From contig KN887623.1 in the NCBI GenBank assembly GCA_000934455.1, positions 16,202 to 46,928 of the forward strand: a stretch of DNA of 30,727 bases. Direction: 5' to 3'. The first letter of the stretch is position 1, and every line of letters begins with the position of its first letter. Made by a program: the position numbers and the translations under genes. Positions 1 to 24,798 of the stretch are shown here, in pieces. A model generated the notes under the pieces. It worked only from the letters and a program-made list of their open reading frames with translations, did not search any database and was not told where the DNA came from. The DNA comes from Apostichopus parvimensis. Taxonomy: Eukaryota > Echinodermata > Holothuroidea > Aspidochirotida > Stichopodidae.

Positions 1-95
1 AGTGTCATATAGGTGGTGGCTTTGTGATGTCATAGTGTCATATAGGTGGTGGCTTTGTGATGTCATAGTGTCATATTGGTGGTGGCTTGTCATAT
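1..95. repeat. 33-bp tandem repeat, about 2.8 copies, cut by window edge
   Basis: Units start at 1, 34 and 67 with AGTGTCATATAGGTGG; the third is slightly diverged and shortened. The array probably extends left of the window. Confidence 0.85.
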
Positions 96-343
96 AAAGA
101 CTTGATCAAGTCTTCCCTGGACCACTAAACTGAAGTCTTCCAAACAGCATCAGAGTTTAATTAGACCGTATGGAGTGGTTTGATCATTACGAATATCTGT
201 TTCACACCGACCTTTGTTGATGGTTACTTGAAATGAAATCAAGAAACATCAGAAAAGTCAAATTACAGAGAGGGTAATGTCGCAACGGCAGAAAGAATGA
301 TCTCATTGATTTAGTAAGGTAAGGCACTTTATCATTGCCTTAA

Positions 344-666
344 AGGCATTGAAGACTCGCCCCAAACCGTGTGCGGCCATCCGAGAAAGTTAACTGTCTG
401 TTGCTTGCAAGTGACGTTTTGTTCGTGTCGCTACAAAATGCAGACAGTAATGAAACGTGATACCTTGTTATCTTTATATGGACCTGAGATGTCCATCACT
501 GTATCGTTTATACACTGTGCTGTGGGTATTGACCGCAGCAGTGTGTGCTGACTGTACACTAGTGTCTAATTACCGACGGTAGCAAGCTGTGTGTGTATTT
601 TCTCATTCGAAACTAGGTCAGATTACCGGCATTAGACGCTTCTTTTTGCGCGAGTCTTCACACCCT
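344..666 (+). mobile_element. MITE copy A with TTAA target duplication
   Basis: Flanked by TTAA at 340-343 and 667-670. The 5' end AGGCATTGAAGACTCGCC and the inverted 3' end AGGGTGTGAAGACTCGCG form imperfect terminal inverted repeats sharing the core GAAGACTCGC. It is closely similar to copies at 9166 and 12585 but lacks a block of about 36 bp near the right end. There is no coding capacity, so it is a non-autonomous element. TTAA target choice is typical of piggyBac-type transposases, but the termini do not start with CCC, so the superfamily is uncertain. Confidence 0.85.
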
Positions 667-1034
667 TTAAAGAGGTCTGCCCTCAAAGACAGCAAGACAA
701 AAAGTCAAACACACACAACCTATGGCAGGTCATACATATATGCATTTCAACCTTTGTTCAAGAGTTTCCACACTTTTTCCCAGTGAAAACATGTTCTGAT
801 GTGTGACAAAGAGGGGGAAAACTGGCAAATCTGTGTCAATGTGTAACAAAATCACACATTCTCCACCAAAACGTACGTGGAATTTCCATGAATTATGACA
901 GCTTTCCACACCCAAATTTGGAAACCTTTAACCCACCTGTTGTCATCTCACTCATGTAGGTTTACAGACAAATGCAAAACATTACACGAAGCAAATAATG
1001 TGTAATTTTAATACTGAGTCACTGTTGTCTGTTC

Positions 1035-1320
1035 GTACCCATACTGGGAGGATGGGAAGGATTAACCATATAGGAGGATGTGGAGGATTACGGATGCTGG
1101 GAGGATGGGGAGGATTACGGATGCTGGGAGGATGGGGAGGATTTCCCGTACTTGGAGGATGGGGAGGATTAGCCATATAGGAGGATGGGGAGGATTACCC
1201 ATACTTGGAGGATGGGGAGGATTAGCCATATAGGAGGATGGGGAGGATTACCCATACTGGGAGGATGGGGAGGATTACCCATACCTGGGAGGATGGGGAG
1301 GATTACCCATACCTGGGAGG
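1035..1320. repeat. 27-bp G-rich minisatellite, about ten units
   Basis: Consensus GGAGGATGGGGAGGATTA followed by CCCATACT, CGGATGCT or GCCATATA variants. The tail variants partly alternate. The unit length is a multiple of three, which keeps short frames open on both strands by chance. The plus strand is G-rich with closely spaced GG and GGGG runs. Confidence 0.9.
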
Positions 1321-2110
1321 AAAATTGTCATAGTTTTGGAAACAGCTGATTAAGTACCAGGAATTAAGTTTACTTTAAACCATACAGTGTAATTGCAAAC
1401 CTGAAAGTCTCTTTTTGGGAGGGCTTCAGATGAAATATATATTTCCATTGCTTATACTCCTAGCAATAATTTTTCCTGCCAAAAAAAATTGAATTATTCA
1501 ATATTACTCTACAGTTTTGAGGTGATTGGCCATCAGCAACAGCAGTAGGGCATGCCATGTGCTGATAAAAACCACCACATAAATTTGCCAAATTACCATT
1601 AAGTAAAAGAGTTTGTTTCTAATAATAGAACTAACAATTTTCAAATGCGATCAACTCTTCAAGTCACCTGTGGAGTAACTATAAAGCATACTTTTTAGTT
1701 TTGTCAGCTTTTCAGTAGATTAGTGAGCAAATAAATTAATATTCAGAACAAAGCTAGAACAGCATAAACTAATGAAAAAATAGCATCTGTAATAATACTA
1801 AAGTGTGATGCTTTTTGGCCTCTGGTCTCCTGGGGGGGCTGAGCACGTGCTGAATACGTCCAGGGTTAAAAGTTGACAATAGTCCGGATACTGGAATACA
1901 AAAAGAGGAAGGATGATAGAGAGAACGATTCATCACGCAAAACTGGACCGATGAAAAGATGCATAAAATAAAACACCACCTGGCAAAATCAATTTTGTCA
2001 AAAAAAAGGACAAGAGACTAAGACAAAGAGATTTAAAGCCATTGTTTGCTGTTAAAGGATGACCTAGCAGGCACAATAATTAGTATTGATAATGTTGTAG
2101 ACCACTACAA

Positions 2111-2727
2111 ACAACTGCTTGCAGTCCAGGATTGATTTGTATGACACTTTTAATTTTTGAGAAATGACTCTTTTTTTTTAAAAGTGAGGGTCATCACTTA
2201 ATGTGACTGGACTATTTAACAATTGCTTGCAGTCCAGGATTGATTTGTATTACACTTTTAATTTTTGAGAAATGATTCTTTTTTAAAGTGAGATTCATCA
2301 CTTAAAGTGACTGGACTTTTTAACAACTGCTTGCAGTCCAGGATTGATTTGTATGACACTTTTAATTTTTGAGAAATGATTCTTTTTTAAAGTGAGATTC
2401 ATCACTTAAAGTGACTGGACTTTTTAACAACTGCTTGCAGTCCAGGATTGATTTGTATTACACTTTTAATTTTTGAGAAATGACTCTTTATAAAGTGAGA
2501 TTCATCACTTAAAGTGACTGGACTATTTAACAACTGCTTGCAGTCCAGGATTGATTTGTATTACACTTTTAATTTTTGAGAAATGATTCTTTTTTAAAGT
2601 GAGGGTCATCACTTAAAGTGACTGGACTTTTTAACAACTGCTTGCAGTCCGGGATTGATTTGCATTATTTTGAGAAATGACTCTTTATAAAGTGAGCGTC
2701 ATCAACTAATGTGACTGGACTTTTTAA
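2111..2727. repeat. Six-unit tandem repeat of about 104 bp
   Basis: Units start near 2111, 2219, 2323, 2427, 2530 and 2634 with ACAACTGCTTGCAGTCC. Each ends with GTGACTGGACTTTTTAA or a close variant. Most units hold a small hairpin, AAGTGA then TCACTT, and AGTCCAG at the start is complementary to CTGGACT at the end. The last unit is shortened. Confidence 0.92.
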
Positions 2728-3160
2728 GTCTAACACACCGACTATAATATCAGCTCCTCAGATGGCAACACAGAAGTCAACTGGAAAACAAGACATTTAT
2801 GGCCTCAAATGTTTACATGTTCACAGTGTGGTACAAATTTTGTCTAGGATTAATGGTCTTGAATGTCATGACAGGTACATGTTTTGCTTGAGTAACAAGA
2901 ATGAGGTGAATCTCAATTAAATCCAGAGAGCAACCTCTCGGTTCTGCTCCGAAAATATAAAGATCTCGGGACGGAATATGTTGACTTGATGATGATAGAT
3001 ATCATCACTAATTCCTGCAAACTCTGACCACCATTTCAAACTGTCGTGATATACAGATATCGTCCAACCATTGAAAGAGAAAAAATATTAAAAATCTCAA
3101 TATGTTGACTTGATAATGATAGAGCTTTCTATTCTCTAAAAGAAATTTAGAGTAGACACT

Positions 3161-3180
3161 GGGGGGGGGGGGGGGGGGGG
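3161..3180. repeat. Poly-G tract (20 G)
   Basis: Uninterrupted G homopolymer just downstream of ADH5 exon 9, so the gene's transcript would carry C20 there. Tract length may be affected by sequencing error. Confidence 0.9.
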
Positions 3181-3224
3181 AAGGGGACCAGAAAAAATTC
3201 TTTGGCTCTACAATAAGATACTCA

Positions 3225-18215
<14,991 letters not shown>

Positions 18216-18323
18216 AAAAATTAAGGAATGACTGAGCTAATAACTCCGATGATTAAAAGGTACAACACTGTTACTAGCCTACTGCGGTTTTACTCGTACT
18301 CTCAAACAGTTATTCTGATCTTC

Positions 18324-18329
18324 CACGTG
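18324..18329. promoter_or_regulatory. CACGTG E-box upstream of ADH5
   Basis: CACGTG (within CCACGTGTGG) lies about 110 bp upstream of the ADH5 start codons. Position suits a proximal promoter element for bHLH-type factors, but a six-base match can be chance. No clear TATA box was seen, as is common for housekeeping ADH5 genes. Confidence 0.25.
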
Positions 18330-18937
18330 TGGCGCTGTTAACACTGGTAAATTCCCAGGTGCCTCTGCTATGTGTGCAATATATGAGTTCTTTGGTGCCC
18401 TGCAAAACATTGCGTAATTTTTTCAGTAGTTGTTACGGAAACGACATGTAAATATTCGACAAAAAGAGTTTCCGATGGTGTTAACGCATAAACGAAAAGA
18501 TGGACGAGGTTTCGTATGGTATTTTGATTAATAATATTTCTATATTCTACAAATTACATGGATAATAAAGGTGAATAGAACAAATAGGTGAGTAACAAAG
18601 ACAGCTATTAATTACATGCAGATAGGGCGCCAGATAGAAAGAATTAACTTATCGGTAGAGACAAGGTCAGCGATGGTGTAGTAGCGATCATTCCGCGATA
18701 GCGTCGGTGAGTAGCCTTCTTTATCAACATAGGCGATTTAAATTGTTCATCCAAGGATTTTTCTACTTGTTTAAGCGGGATCCGCTTCAATTCACTGGAT
18801 TGATGCCGGATGTGGTATGGAAAAAGGAAAATTCATTCCTTAGAAGAAGTGATAAGATATTTAGATGATGAAGCGAAAATCACTAAAGATCCTTCAGTCG
18901 AAACTTTTAACGAAAAAATGTTTTGAAATAATAACCT

Positions 18938-19028
18938 GAAAACGTTTTCGTGACATATTTATTACACCACAAATAACGTTATCAAAACAAAGGACGAAAC
19001 GTTTTAATAACGTTTTAAAAACGTTTTT
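18938..19028. repeat. Cluster of five AACGTT-centred palindromes
   Basis: Palindromes GAAAACGTTTTC (18938-18949), ATAACGTTAT (18973-18982), AAACGTTT (18997-19004), AACGTT (19009-19014) and AAAAACGTTTTT (19017-19028). The last three centres are 11 bp apart. TGCTGGG follows directly, and the block looks like part of a dispersed repeat. Confidence 0.8.
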
Positions 19029-19178
19029 GCTGGGATTGAACGGATACATAGAACGCAGTAAAATAGTAATAGGCCTATCACAGGTAGGTGAAGGCAAAAT
19101 AATAATGAACCGTGTTATTGGAACGGGGTGAGAGGCGAGGTACCCCAAGAACGGTGTATAAATCTCTTACTGATAGCT

Positions 19179-19219
19179 GGGCTTTATTTCATTAAAGGTA
19201 CTTTGATGAAATAGAGCCC
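19179..19219 (+). other. 41-bp near-perfect hairpin (19-bp arms, 3-nt loop)
   Basis: The left arm GGGCTTTATTTCATTAAAG and right arm CTTTGATGAAATAGAGCCC flank GTA. Seventeen pairs are Watson-Crick and two are T-G, so an RNA made from the plus strand would pair along its whole length by G-U wobble, while a minus-strand RNA would have two A-C mismatches. No gene is seen around it. Confidence 0.85.
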
Positions 19220-20407
19220 TGGGCACGGTACATGCGTGGAGCGTTACGAAGGCGATGACGTAGATGACGTCATCAGTAAATGTTGCATCGAGAATATGCA
19301 AGAGGTAAAGCAGGCCCATAACAGTTAGTTTTGTTCTAAGGAAAAGCGGGAACGGGCAACACATTGCCATTGAAAACTGAGTATGTTTTTTTTCCTGGTA
19401 AAACCATTTGTTTCAAATTACATATCGTTATAGTCCATCCTGTAAACGCACTGACATTCGCAAAAACGTTTACTAAGCTTTCCACGGACTCTACTATCCA
19501 TTGCCCTTTCCAATTGTTATATATAGACATAAGTCCCACATAACCAGCTACATTAAAGTAGGCGGCTATAGGCTGGTAGTGAATGAAAATAACTTGTTGA
19601 ACTGAATGACGATGAATCGACTGACTAATCAAACTGAAACAGCTTAATTACAAAATATCCCTATCGTAATAAAGAACGAACTATGATGATATTCTTTGTT
19701 CAGTAATATACAATATGGAGGTACGATAAGTAGCTCAACTTGAACTTCCAACCCGTCCAACTTTTCCTGTTGCAAATTACAAGTGATCCCCAAACTAGGG
19801 AACACGAGACCCCTGGCCTTTTGCAAAAAACAATCGAATTTTGAAACCCCCTTCATCCGTAATGGTGGCATGCACCTGTAATAACTTGTCGTAGGCCTAA
19901 TAATGTTTGTTGTTTTTCGTAAATAACATGGGCGCGTTGGGTGTGAACTTTTTAAATTATCGGTTTAATTTTGTGACACACAACTCAGTCAGATGCGGAC
20001 TTTGGACAAGTATGTGCGGGTCGGTGAGTTAGCGACATCAATTGGGCATATTTGATCTGTTACATCGAATTTTGTTTACATTGAATGTTGTAACCTACAG
20101 TATAAGTAACGCAATTTGCCTCACAAAAATCGAGGGCTGCATTTTGAAATTTGTCTCTGTCTACCGCTCTGATGTATCTGGTATTCTGGTTGGCGGTTGT
20201 ATGCAAGGTTGCACCAAAGGATGTGATGGGCTCTGTGAGTAGAGTCACGTAATTCGTCAAGCCTGGTATGTACCATACATGATCAACCTAGCTAAGAATG
20301 TTGTAAACTCAAATTTCGTTCGTCCAAATTGCACATTCAATTACACCCTGACCGGAAATGTCATTTGAAAATAATAAATCACACGTGGCGATGATATGTA
20401 TCCAACT

Positions 20408-20428
20408 CCCCCCCCCCCCCCCCCCCCC
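20408..20428. repeat. Poly-C tract (21 C)
   Basis: Uninterrupted C homopolymer in intergenic sequence; exact length may be affected by sequencing error. Confidence 0.9.
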
Positions 20429-21814
20429 ATTCACAAACACTAAGAAATTTTGCGCGTTTAATCAACTAACGTCTTGTGTCGCTGATACATTGTTAATTCC
20501 TAGGATCAAAAACTTTTCTATATGACCCGACGTTACGTTGACTGCAGGGTACAACTCACAAGTCCCCTATTCCCTTCCCGGTCTGGCTATACCACTGAAG
20601 ACAGCTAGGTTGGCAGCATTTGTCTTTTCCAACAGTAGGCTACATTTGCTTTGCTCCTCCTGCTGACAAAATGCTACCCTGTGACTGCTTTCACAGGTTA
20701 ATAAGAGACACACGTGTAGTTTACAACTGACTGATTGTGATACAGATGTGGCCTGTAACATGGTAAAAATTAGTCAATTTTGATGATTGAAATCCAATAT
20801 TATTTCTCGTTGTGTAAGATCCTATTATAGTGCACTTAATAATGATTGAACTAATTTCTCGTAAAGTTTAAACAGAGGTTTTTTTTTTTTTGGTGCGGTC
20901 ATGTAAGCAAAGTAGGGTATGTATTTTGAGACAGTGCGGCGTTCGTTCGTATCTTTGTATTATTCTAAATTCCAAAATAATCTAATGACTAAGTTTGAGC
21001 CACAGTGGGGGGGGGGGGTGGTTCTTCCGTGTACAATCACGAATAACATAATCCAACCATTCTTTGATTCTTCCATTTTGAATGTATCGTTTTGTGTATC
21101 CTTCATAGCATATTAGTAGTTAACAGTATCGACAGTTGACCCTTTACCTTAGTTATTTGTGTCATTTAGCTGCTTAGCACTTGTTTCGCAAAAGTGGTTT
21201 AATGAACAGTTTCCATTTAACTGTATTTGTTTTAGAGGTTACATTAAGTTACATTAAGATCTTACTGAAAGATTTACATATACATCAGACAATATAGTTT
21301 TTTTTAGTTTATCATACAAGCCTGTTGTAATTATTACATCAAGTAAGTATACAGTCCTTGAACGTTATTCATATTTGTCGTGGATATACGAAGTACTGAG
21401 TTACAGCTGTTTTTGCAGTTGTTTATAACGCACACTCGTTCTCGAAATGTTCCTAGTGACGTACAATTAAACTAATTCATGCATTGAAAAGTTCGAATGT
21501 TTTAATAATCATCGTGGGAACCAAAATTAATCTTACTCTCACCTTTGTACTACAAGGTTTCATATCACGGATATGACATCATCATCTATTAACACACACG
21601 ACCTTCCCCCTGACCACAATGTAAAATACTACTTTAAACAGTACTTGAGGTAGGCTACCAATAATATTCCTCTTATAACGGTTTGCAGACAAAACAAATT
21701 TCAAAGTCCGCCTGATGAGATATCAAATTGTTTACATTGTTTGGATGTTCGATATGATCTACTATACGCTTGGTACGCTTATGATACAATTCACCGTTGT
21801 GTACTGATTGTATG

Positions 21815-21832
21815 CATATATATATATATATA
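21815..21832 (+). promoter_or_regulatory. (TA)n tract, possible TATA element for the RING gene
   Basis: An AT dinucleotide run about 180 bp before the probable first-exon donor at 22010/22011. It could serve as a TATA box or be a plain microsatellite; nothing else supports promoter function. Confidence 0.2.
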
Positions 21833-21859
21833 GACATAACATATATGTGCCTACCCGCT

Positions 21860-22010
21860 GACTGTATAGTTTACATGGTATTAAAGTCCTAATTCAACGC
21901 CCCAACCAAGAAAAGGAACGGTTGGTGTCAGATTTGAAAGCCGGAAAACTGTTTCTCGATCAGTCACACAGGCCAGTGCTTTCCCACGAAAGGCAAGGAG
22001 AAAGCAAACG
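21860..22010 (+). other. Probable 5' UTR exon of the RING/beta-propeller gene
   Basis: Ends at a strong donor, AAACG/GTGAGTAT. The downstream coding exon begins at a clear acceptor (TTAACTTTTCTTTCAG, ending 22966) just 10 bases before its ATG, so a non-coding first exon is expected upstream. The left end is a guess. Confidence 0.4.
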
Positions 22011-22976
22011 GTGAGTATATCAGCATTAACAGTATGCATTTATTGAATATAACTAACACAACAAACAGTACACATTTCAACTGCAAGTTGCTTCCTGTCC
22101 GACGAATACATAGATCACATAGTCACGTTAGGTTGTTGCTCCATCACAACAAGCAAGTGCAATCAAGTAGAATGTAAAACAAAAAGGTTTATTCATATTT
22201 ACGAACAGTCCTCGACTCCTCGTTCAGAGTAGATTGTAGTTTTCAAGTTGTTGAATTTCTTCGTACATCCTCCTTGGTGAAACAAGAAATACAAAATTGA
22301 ATATATAGCTGCCAGGAAATTGTGTTAGCGAAACATGTATATGTTCAGTCTATAGCTACTTTTTTAAACTTGGAGATTGTGATTTGGAATTGCAGAGGAT
22401 TCTTCACCTTACCTTACGACTGGGAAGACGGAGAAGAGGAAGGGGCCACTGTCCCAACTCTACATTTGTGAAAAAATGTTCAAAAGTGCCTCTTTTCTTT
22501 GTCAATGATAAGAAGTGCCCCTTTTGATAAAACAAGGTCCTCGTGTTTCATTTTGTTATTTCAGAAGTGCCATTTTGTTGTTATAATTAAGAAGAGGGAC
22601 ACCAAATTGTATTTGAAAGGTTATGCTGTTGAAGAAATCACAAATATTGTAACAAAAGATTGTAATTTAGTGGATCAAATATTAAAGAAACTGAGAATTG
22701 TGGCCACGCCACGCACATATGATCCATTGTGCTGGAAGTAACTTGTGATTTTCCCCCTGAAATCAAAGCTAGTGACTTTTCACTTGAAAATAAGTGCCTG
22801 AAATGTTTATTACTGGAAGATGAAGATATAGTACATTATGGCTAACAGATGCTTAGCAACTAAGTTATGAATCTGAGTATATCTTTATATTTTATCTGAT
22901 ATAATTCTGTGGTTATATTTTCTTCAGTTTACGTATTAACCAAGAGTCTTTTAACTTTTCTTTCAGTAGATTGAAC

Positions 22977-24230
22977 ATGGCTTCCCCCTTATCTATCCTG
23001 GATGACATGGATGAAAGACTCTGCCAGTGCAGCGTTTGCTTCGAGGAATATAAGAACCCCAGGCAGTTACCTTGCTTACATCGATACTGTGCAGACTGCT
23101 TAGAGCAATTAATAACACAAAACCAAGGAGTGTTGGTATGTCCACTCTGCAAGAAGCAGGTCGATATCCCTAACGAAGGAGTTGAAGGGTTTCCCAAGGA
23201 CTATTACATGGACGAAATCATCGATGATATCCAAGTAAAGAGATCATTGAAAGATGGTCAAAGTTACTCTACTAACGACCATCTGAAGGAAACCAGTGGT
23301 GAACATAGTAACTTGCCATATCGTAAGTACATCAAAACATACGACGTTAGGCTGTCGGACCAGGATGAGTCGGTGGTCGATGTTGACGGTATAAAAGGAA
23401 GCGGCTGGTACATCCGTGGGATGACTTGTACCGCAAATGGTACCATCGTTGTTACCGGAGACGCGACAGATAAACAAGCTCACATATCTGTTGTTAACAT
23501 GGACGGTAAAGTTCAAGTTCAAAGGATACTAGAAGCGAGGCAAACCAGTTTCTCCACATCTCCGTGTTTCTGCACAAGCTTTAAAGACTACCGAGTTGCA
23601 ATTGCTTGTGACCCAGATGAGGTTGGTCTATTTGATGTGAGAGATGGTACATACGAAAAGAAGAACATCAAAGACATCGCTACCAATTGGCCTGCTGGTC
23701 GTGGTGTCAGGTGTATAGGGTACGATAAAACAAACAGTCACATTTTTGTTGGATGTTACAAGAGTAGAGATGTTTACGTCCTCGATAGTAACTTAAATTA
23801 TTTGCGAACCGTTCGATTGCCCACGAAAATCAAATGGCCGTTTGATCTCTCTGTCGGCGGAGGGAACCTTTTAGTATGCGATAGGGATGGTCAAAGCGCA
23901 TGCGCTCTTACTCTAGAGGGAGACTTACTCTACGAATTCCCGAAACCAACCGGCAATAGATGCAAAGAACCAGTTAGTATTTGCGCAGATAAGAATGGAT
24001 TCGTCTTTATTTTATGGAAGGAGACCTGGTTCAAATGTGAACAGGATTCAATAATTACTCAGTACAGCCAAGATGGCCGTAGTATATTAAGTGCGATATC
24101 AAATTACACGGACTCCGGATGGATAACGACACAAGAAACTGGAAAAACATCGAAACTACTGATGACCACATGGACATCTGGACAAATGTATGCATTCAAT
24201 TTAATAAATCAAAACGCTATGAATAAATGA
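22977..24230 (+). CDS. RING-finger protein with C-terminal beta-propeller (TRIM/NHL-like E3 ubiquitin ligase)
   Basis: 417 residues, read from the ATG at 22977; the frame opens slightly upstream through a TTG, but the splice acceptor ending at 22966 favours the ATG. Residues 18-58 form a C3HC4 RING: C18-x2-C21, C33-x-H35, C38-x2-C41, C55-x2-C58. The linker GVEGFPKDYYMDEIIDD is like that after the RING in TRIM proteins with propellers. From about 105 to 405 there are repeated strand patterns such as NGTIVVTGDA, DEVGLFDVRDG, DVYVLDSNLNYLRTV and GNLLVCDRDGQSACAL, suggesting an NHL-type beta-propeller as in TRIM2, TRIM3, TRIM56 and TRIM71. There is no B-box and no coiled coil. The coding region is one exon, stop TGA. 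A role as ubiquitin ligase is inferred from the RING; the substrate is unknown. Confidence 0.88.
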   Translation: MASPLSILDDMDERLCQCSVCFEEYKNPRQLPCLHRYCADCLEQLITQNQGVLVCPLCKKQVDIPNEGVEGFPKDYYMDEIIDDIQVKRSLKDGQSYSTNDHLKETSGEHSNLPYRKYIKTYDVRLSDQDESVVDVDGIKGSGWYIRGMTCTANGTIVVTGDATDKQAHISVVNMDGKVQVQRILEARQTSFSTSPCFCTSFKDYRVAIACDPDEVGLFDVRDGTYEKKNIKDIATNWPAGRGVRCIGYDKTNSHIFVGCYKSRDVYVLDSNLNYLRTVRLPTKIKWPFDLSVGGGNLLVCDRDGQSACALTLEGDLLYEFPKPTGNRCKEPVSICADKNGFVFILWKETWFKCEQDSIITQYSQDGRSILSAISNYTDSGWITTQETGKTSKLLMTTWTSGQMYAFNLINQNAMNK

Positions 24231-24744
24231 TAGGAAAACTTTAAATTGGTCAATTAAAAATCGGTAGCAACTTCCTGGGTTAATCGATCGCTGGAATACG
24301 CATAAAATAAGTTAAACTTGTTAATTTGTAGTTAGAGGCGAAGTGGCCTACCGGCAACACCAGCTCGGGTCTATTGCGTCGCAGGGTCTGTGGCGTCAAA
24401 GGCGCAGCCAACTTCAAAGTGCCCAAGGCGTTGATGGACCGCTTGATGGCGAAATGTTCTAGTTTCGTCCTACAGGCGACAAATGAGCCGTTTGTTTTCG
24501 AGGTCCATCTCCCCTGGTTTGATCACTGAGTAGTTTGCAATTTATGAACCGGTCCGCCCTTTTAGTTGCATTTTATGCAACGTGGCATACACTGAAACTG
24601 ACATAGAACGCATATCTGAAATATTAATTATTCATTCTATGTATCTTATTGTTCATCATTTCAAATTAACTTTAACATCAGATTAGATCTGTCAACAAAC
24701 TATGGACCCAGACCGGGAAGAACCTCGGTCAGACGCACACATGA

Positions 24745-24798
24745 CCCAATAGGTTCCGTCGTGCCTATTTATTAGGCTTGAATAATCTTCCTATTGGG
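24745..24798. other. Nested inverted repeat
   Basis: Outer arms CCCAATAGG (24745-24753) and CCTATTGGG (24790-24798) enclose inner arms GCCTA (24763-24767) and TAGGC (24773-24777). The arms are short and the significance is unclear. Confidence 0.7.

Larger units (their letters stand above)
18216..21879. other. Intergenic region between ADH5 and the RING gene
   Basis: The two genes diverge from here. No convincing exon was found; small open frames at 19167-19871 and 20042-20260 lack recognisable domains. It contains the AACGTT palindrome cluster, the 41-bp hairpin, several TAGGCCTA-like words, 21 C at 20408-20428 and 12 G at 21007-21018. Confidence 0.65.

Noticed and set aside
982..1180. Proline- or glycine-rich short proteins on both strands
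   Set aside because: By-product of the 27-bp minisatellite.
19167..19871. Adjacent minus-strand open frames as a small multi-exon gene
   Set aside because: No recognisable domain, no convincing splice sites joining them, and no conserved-looking segments.
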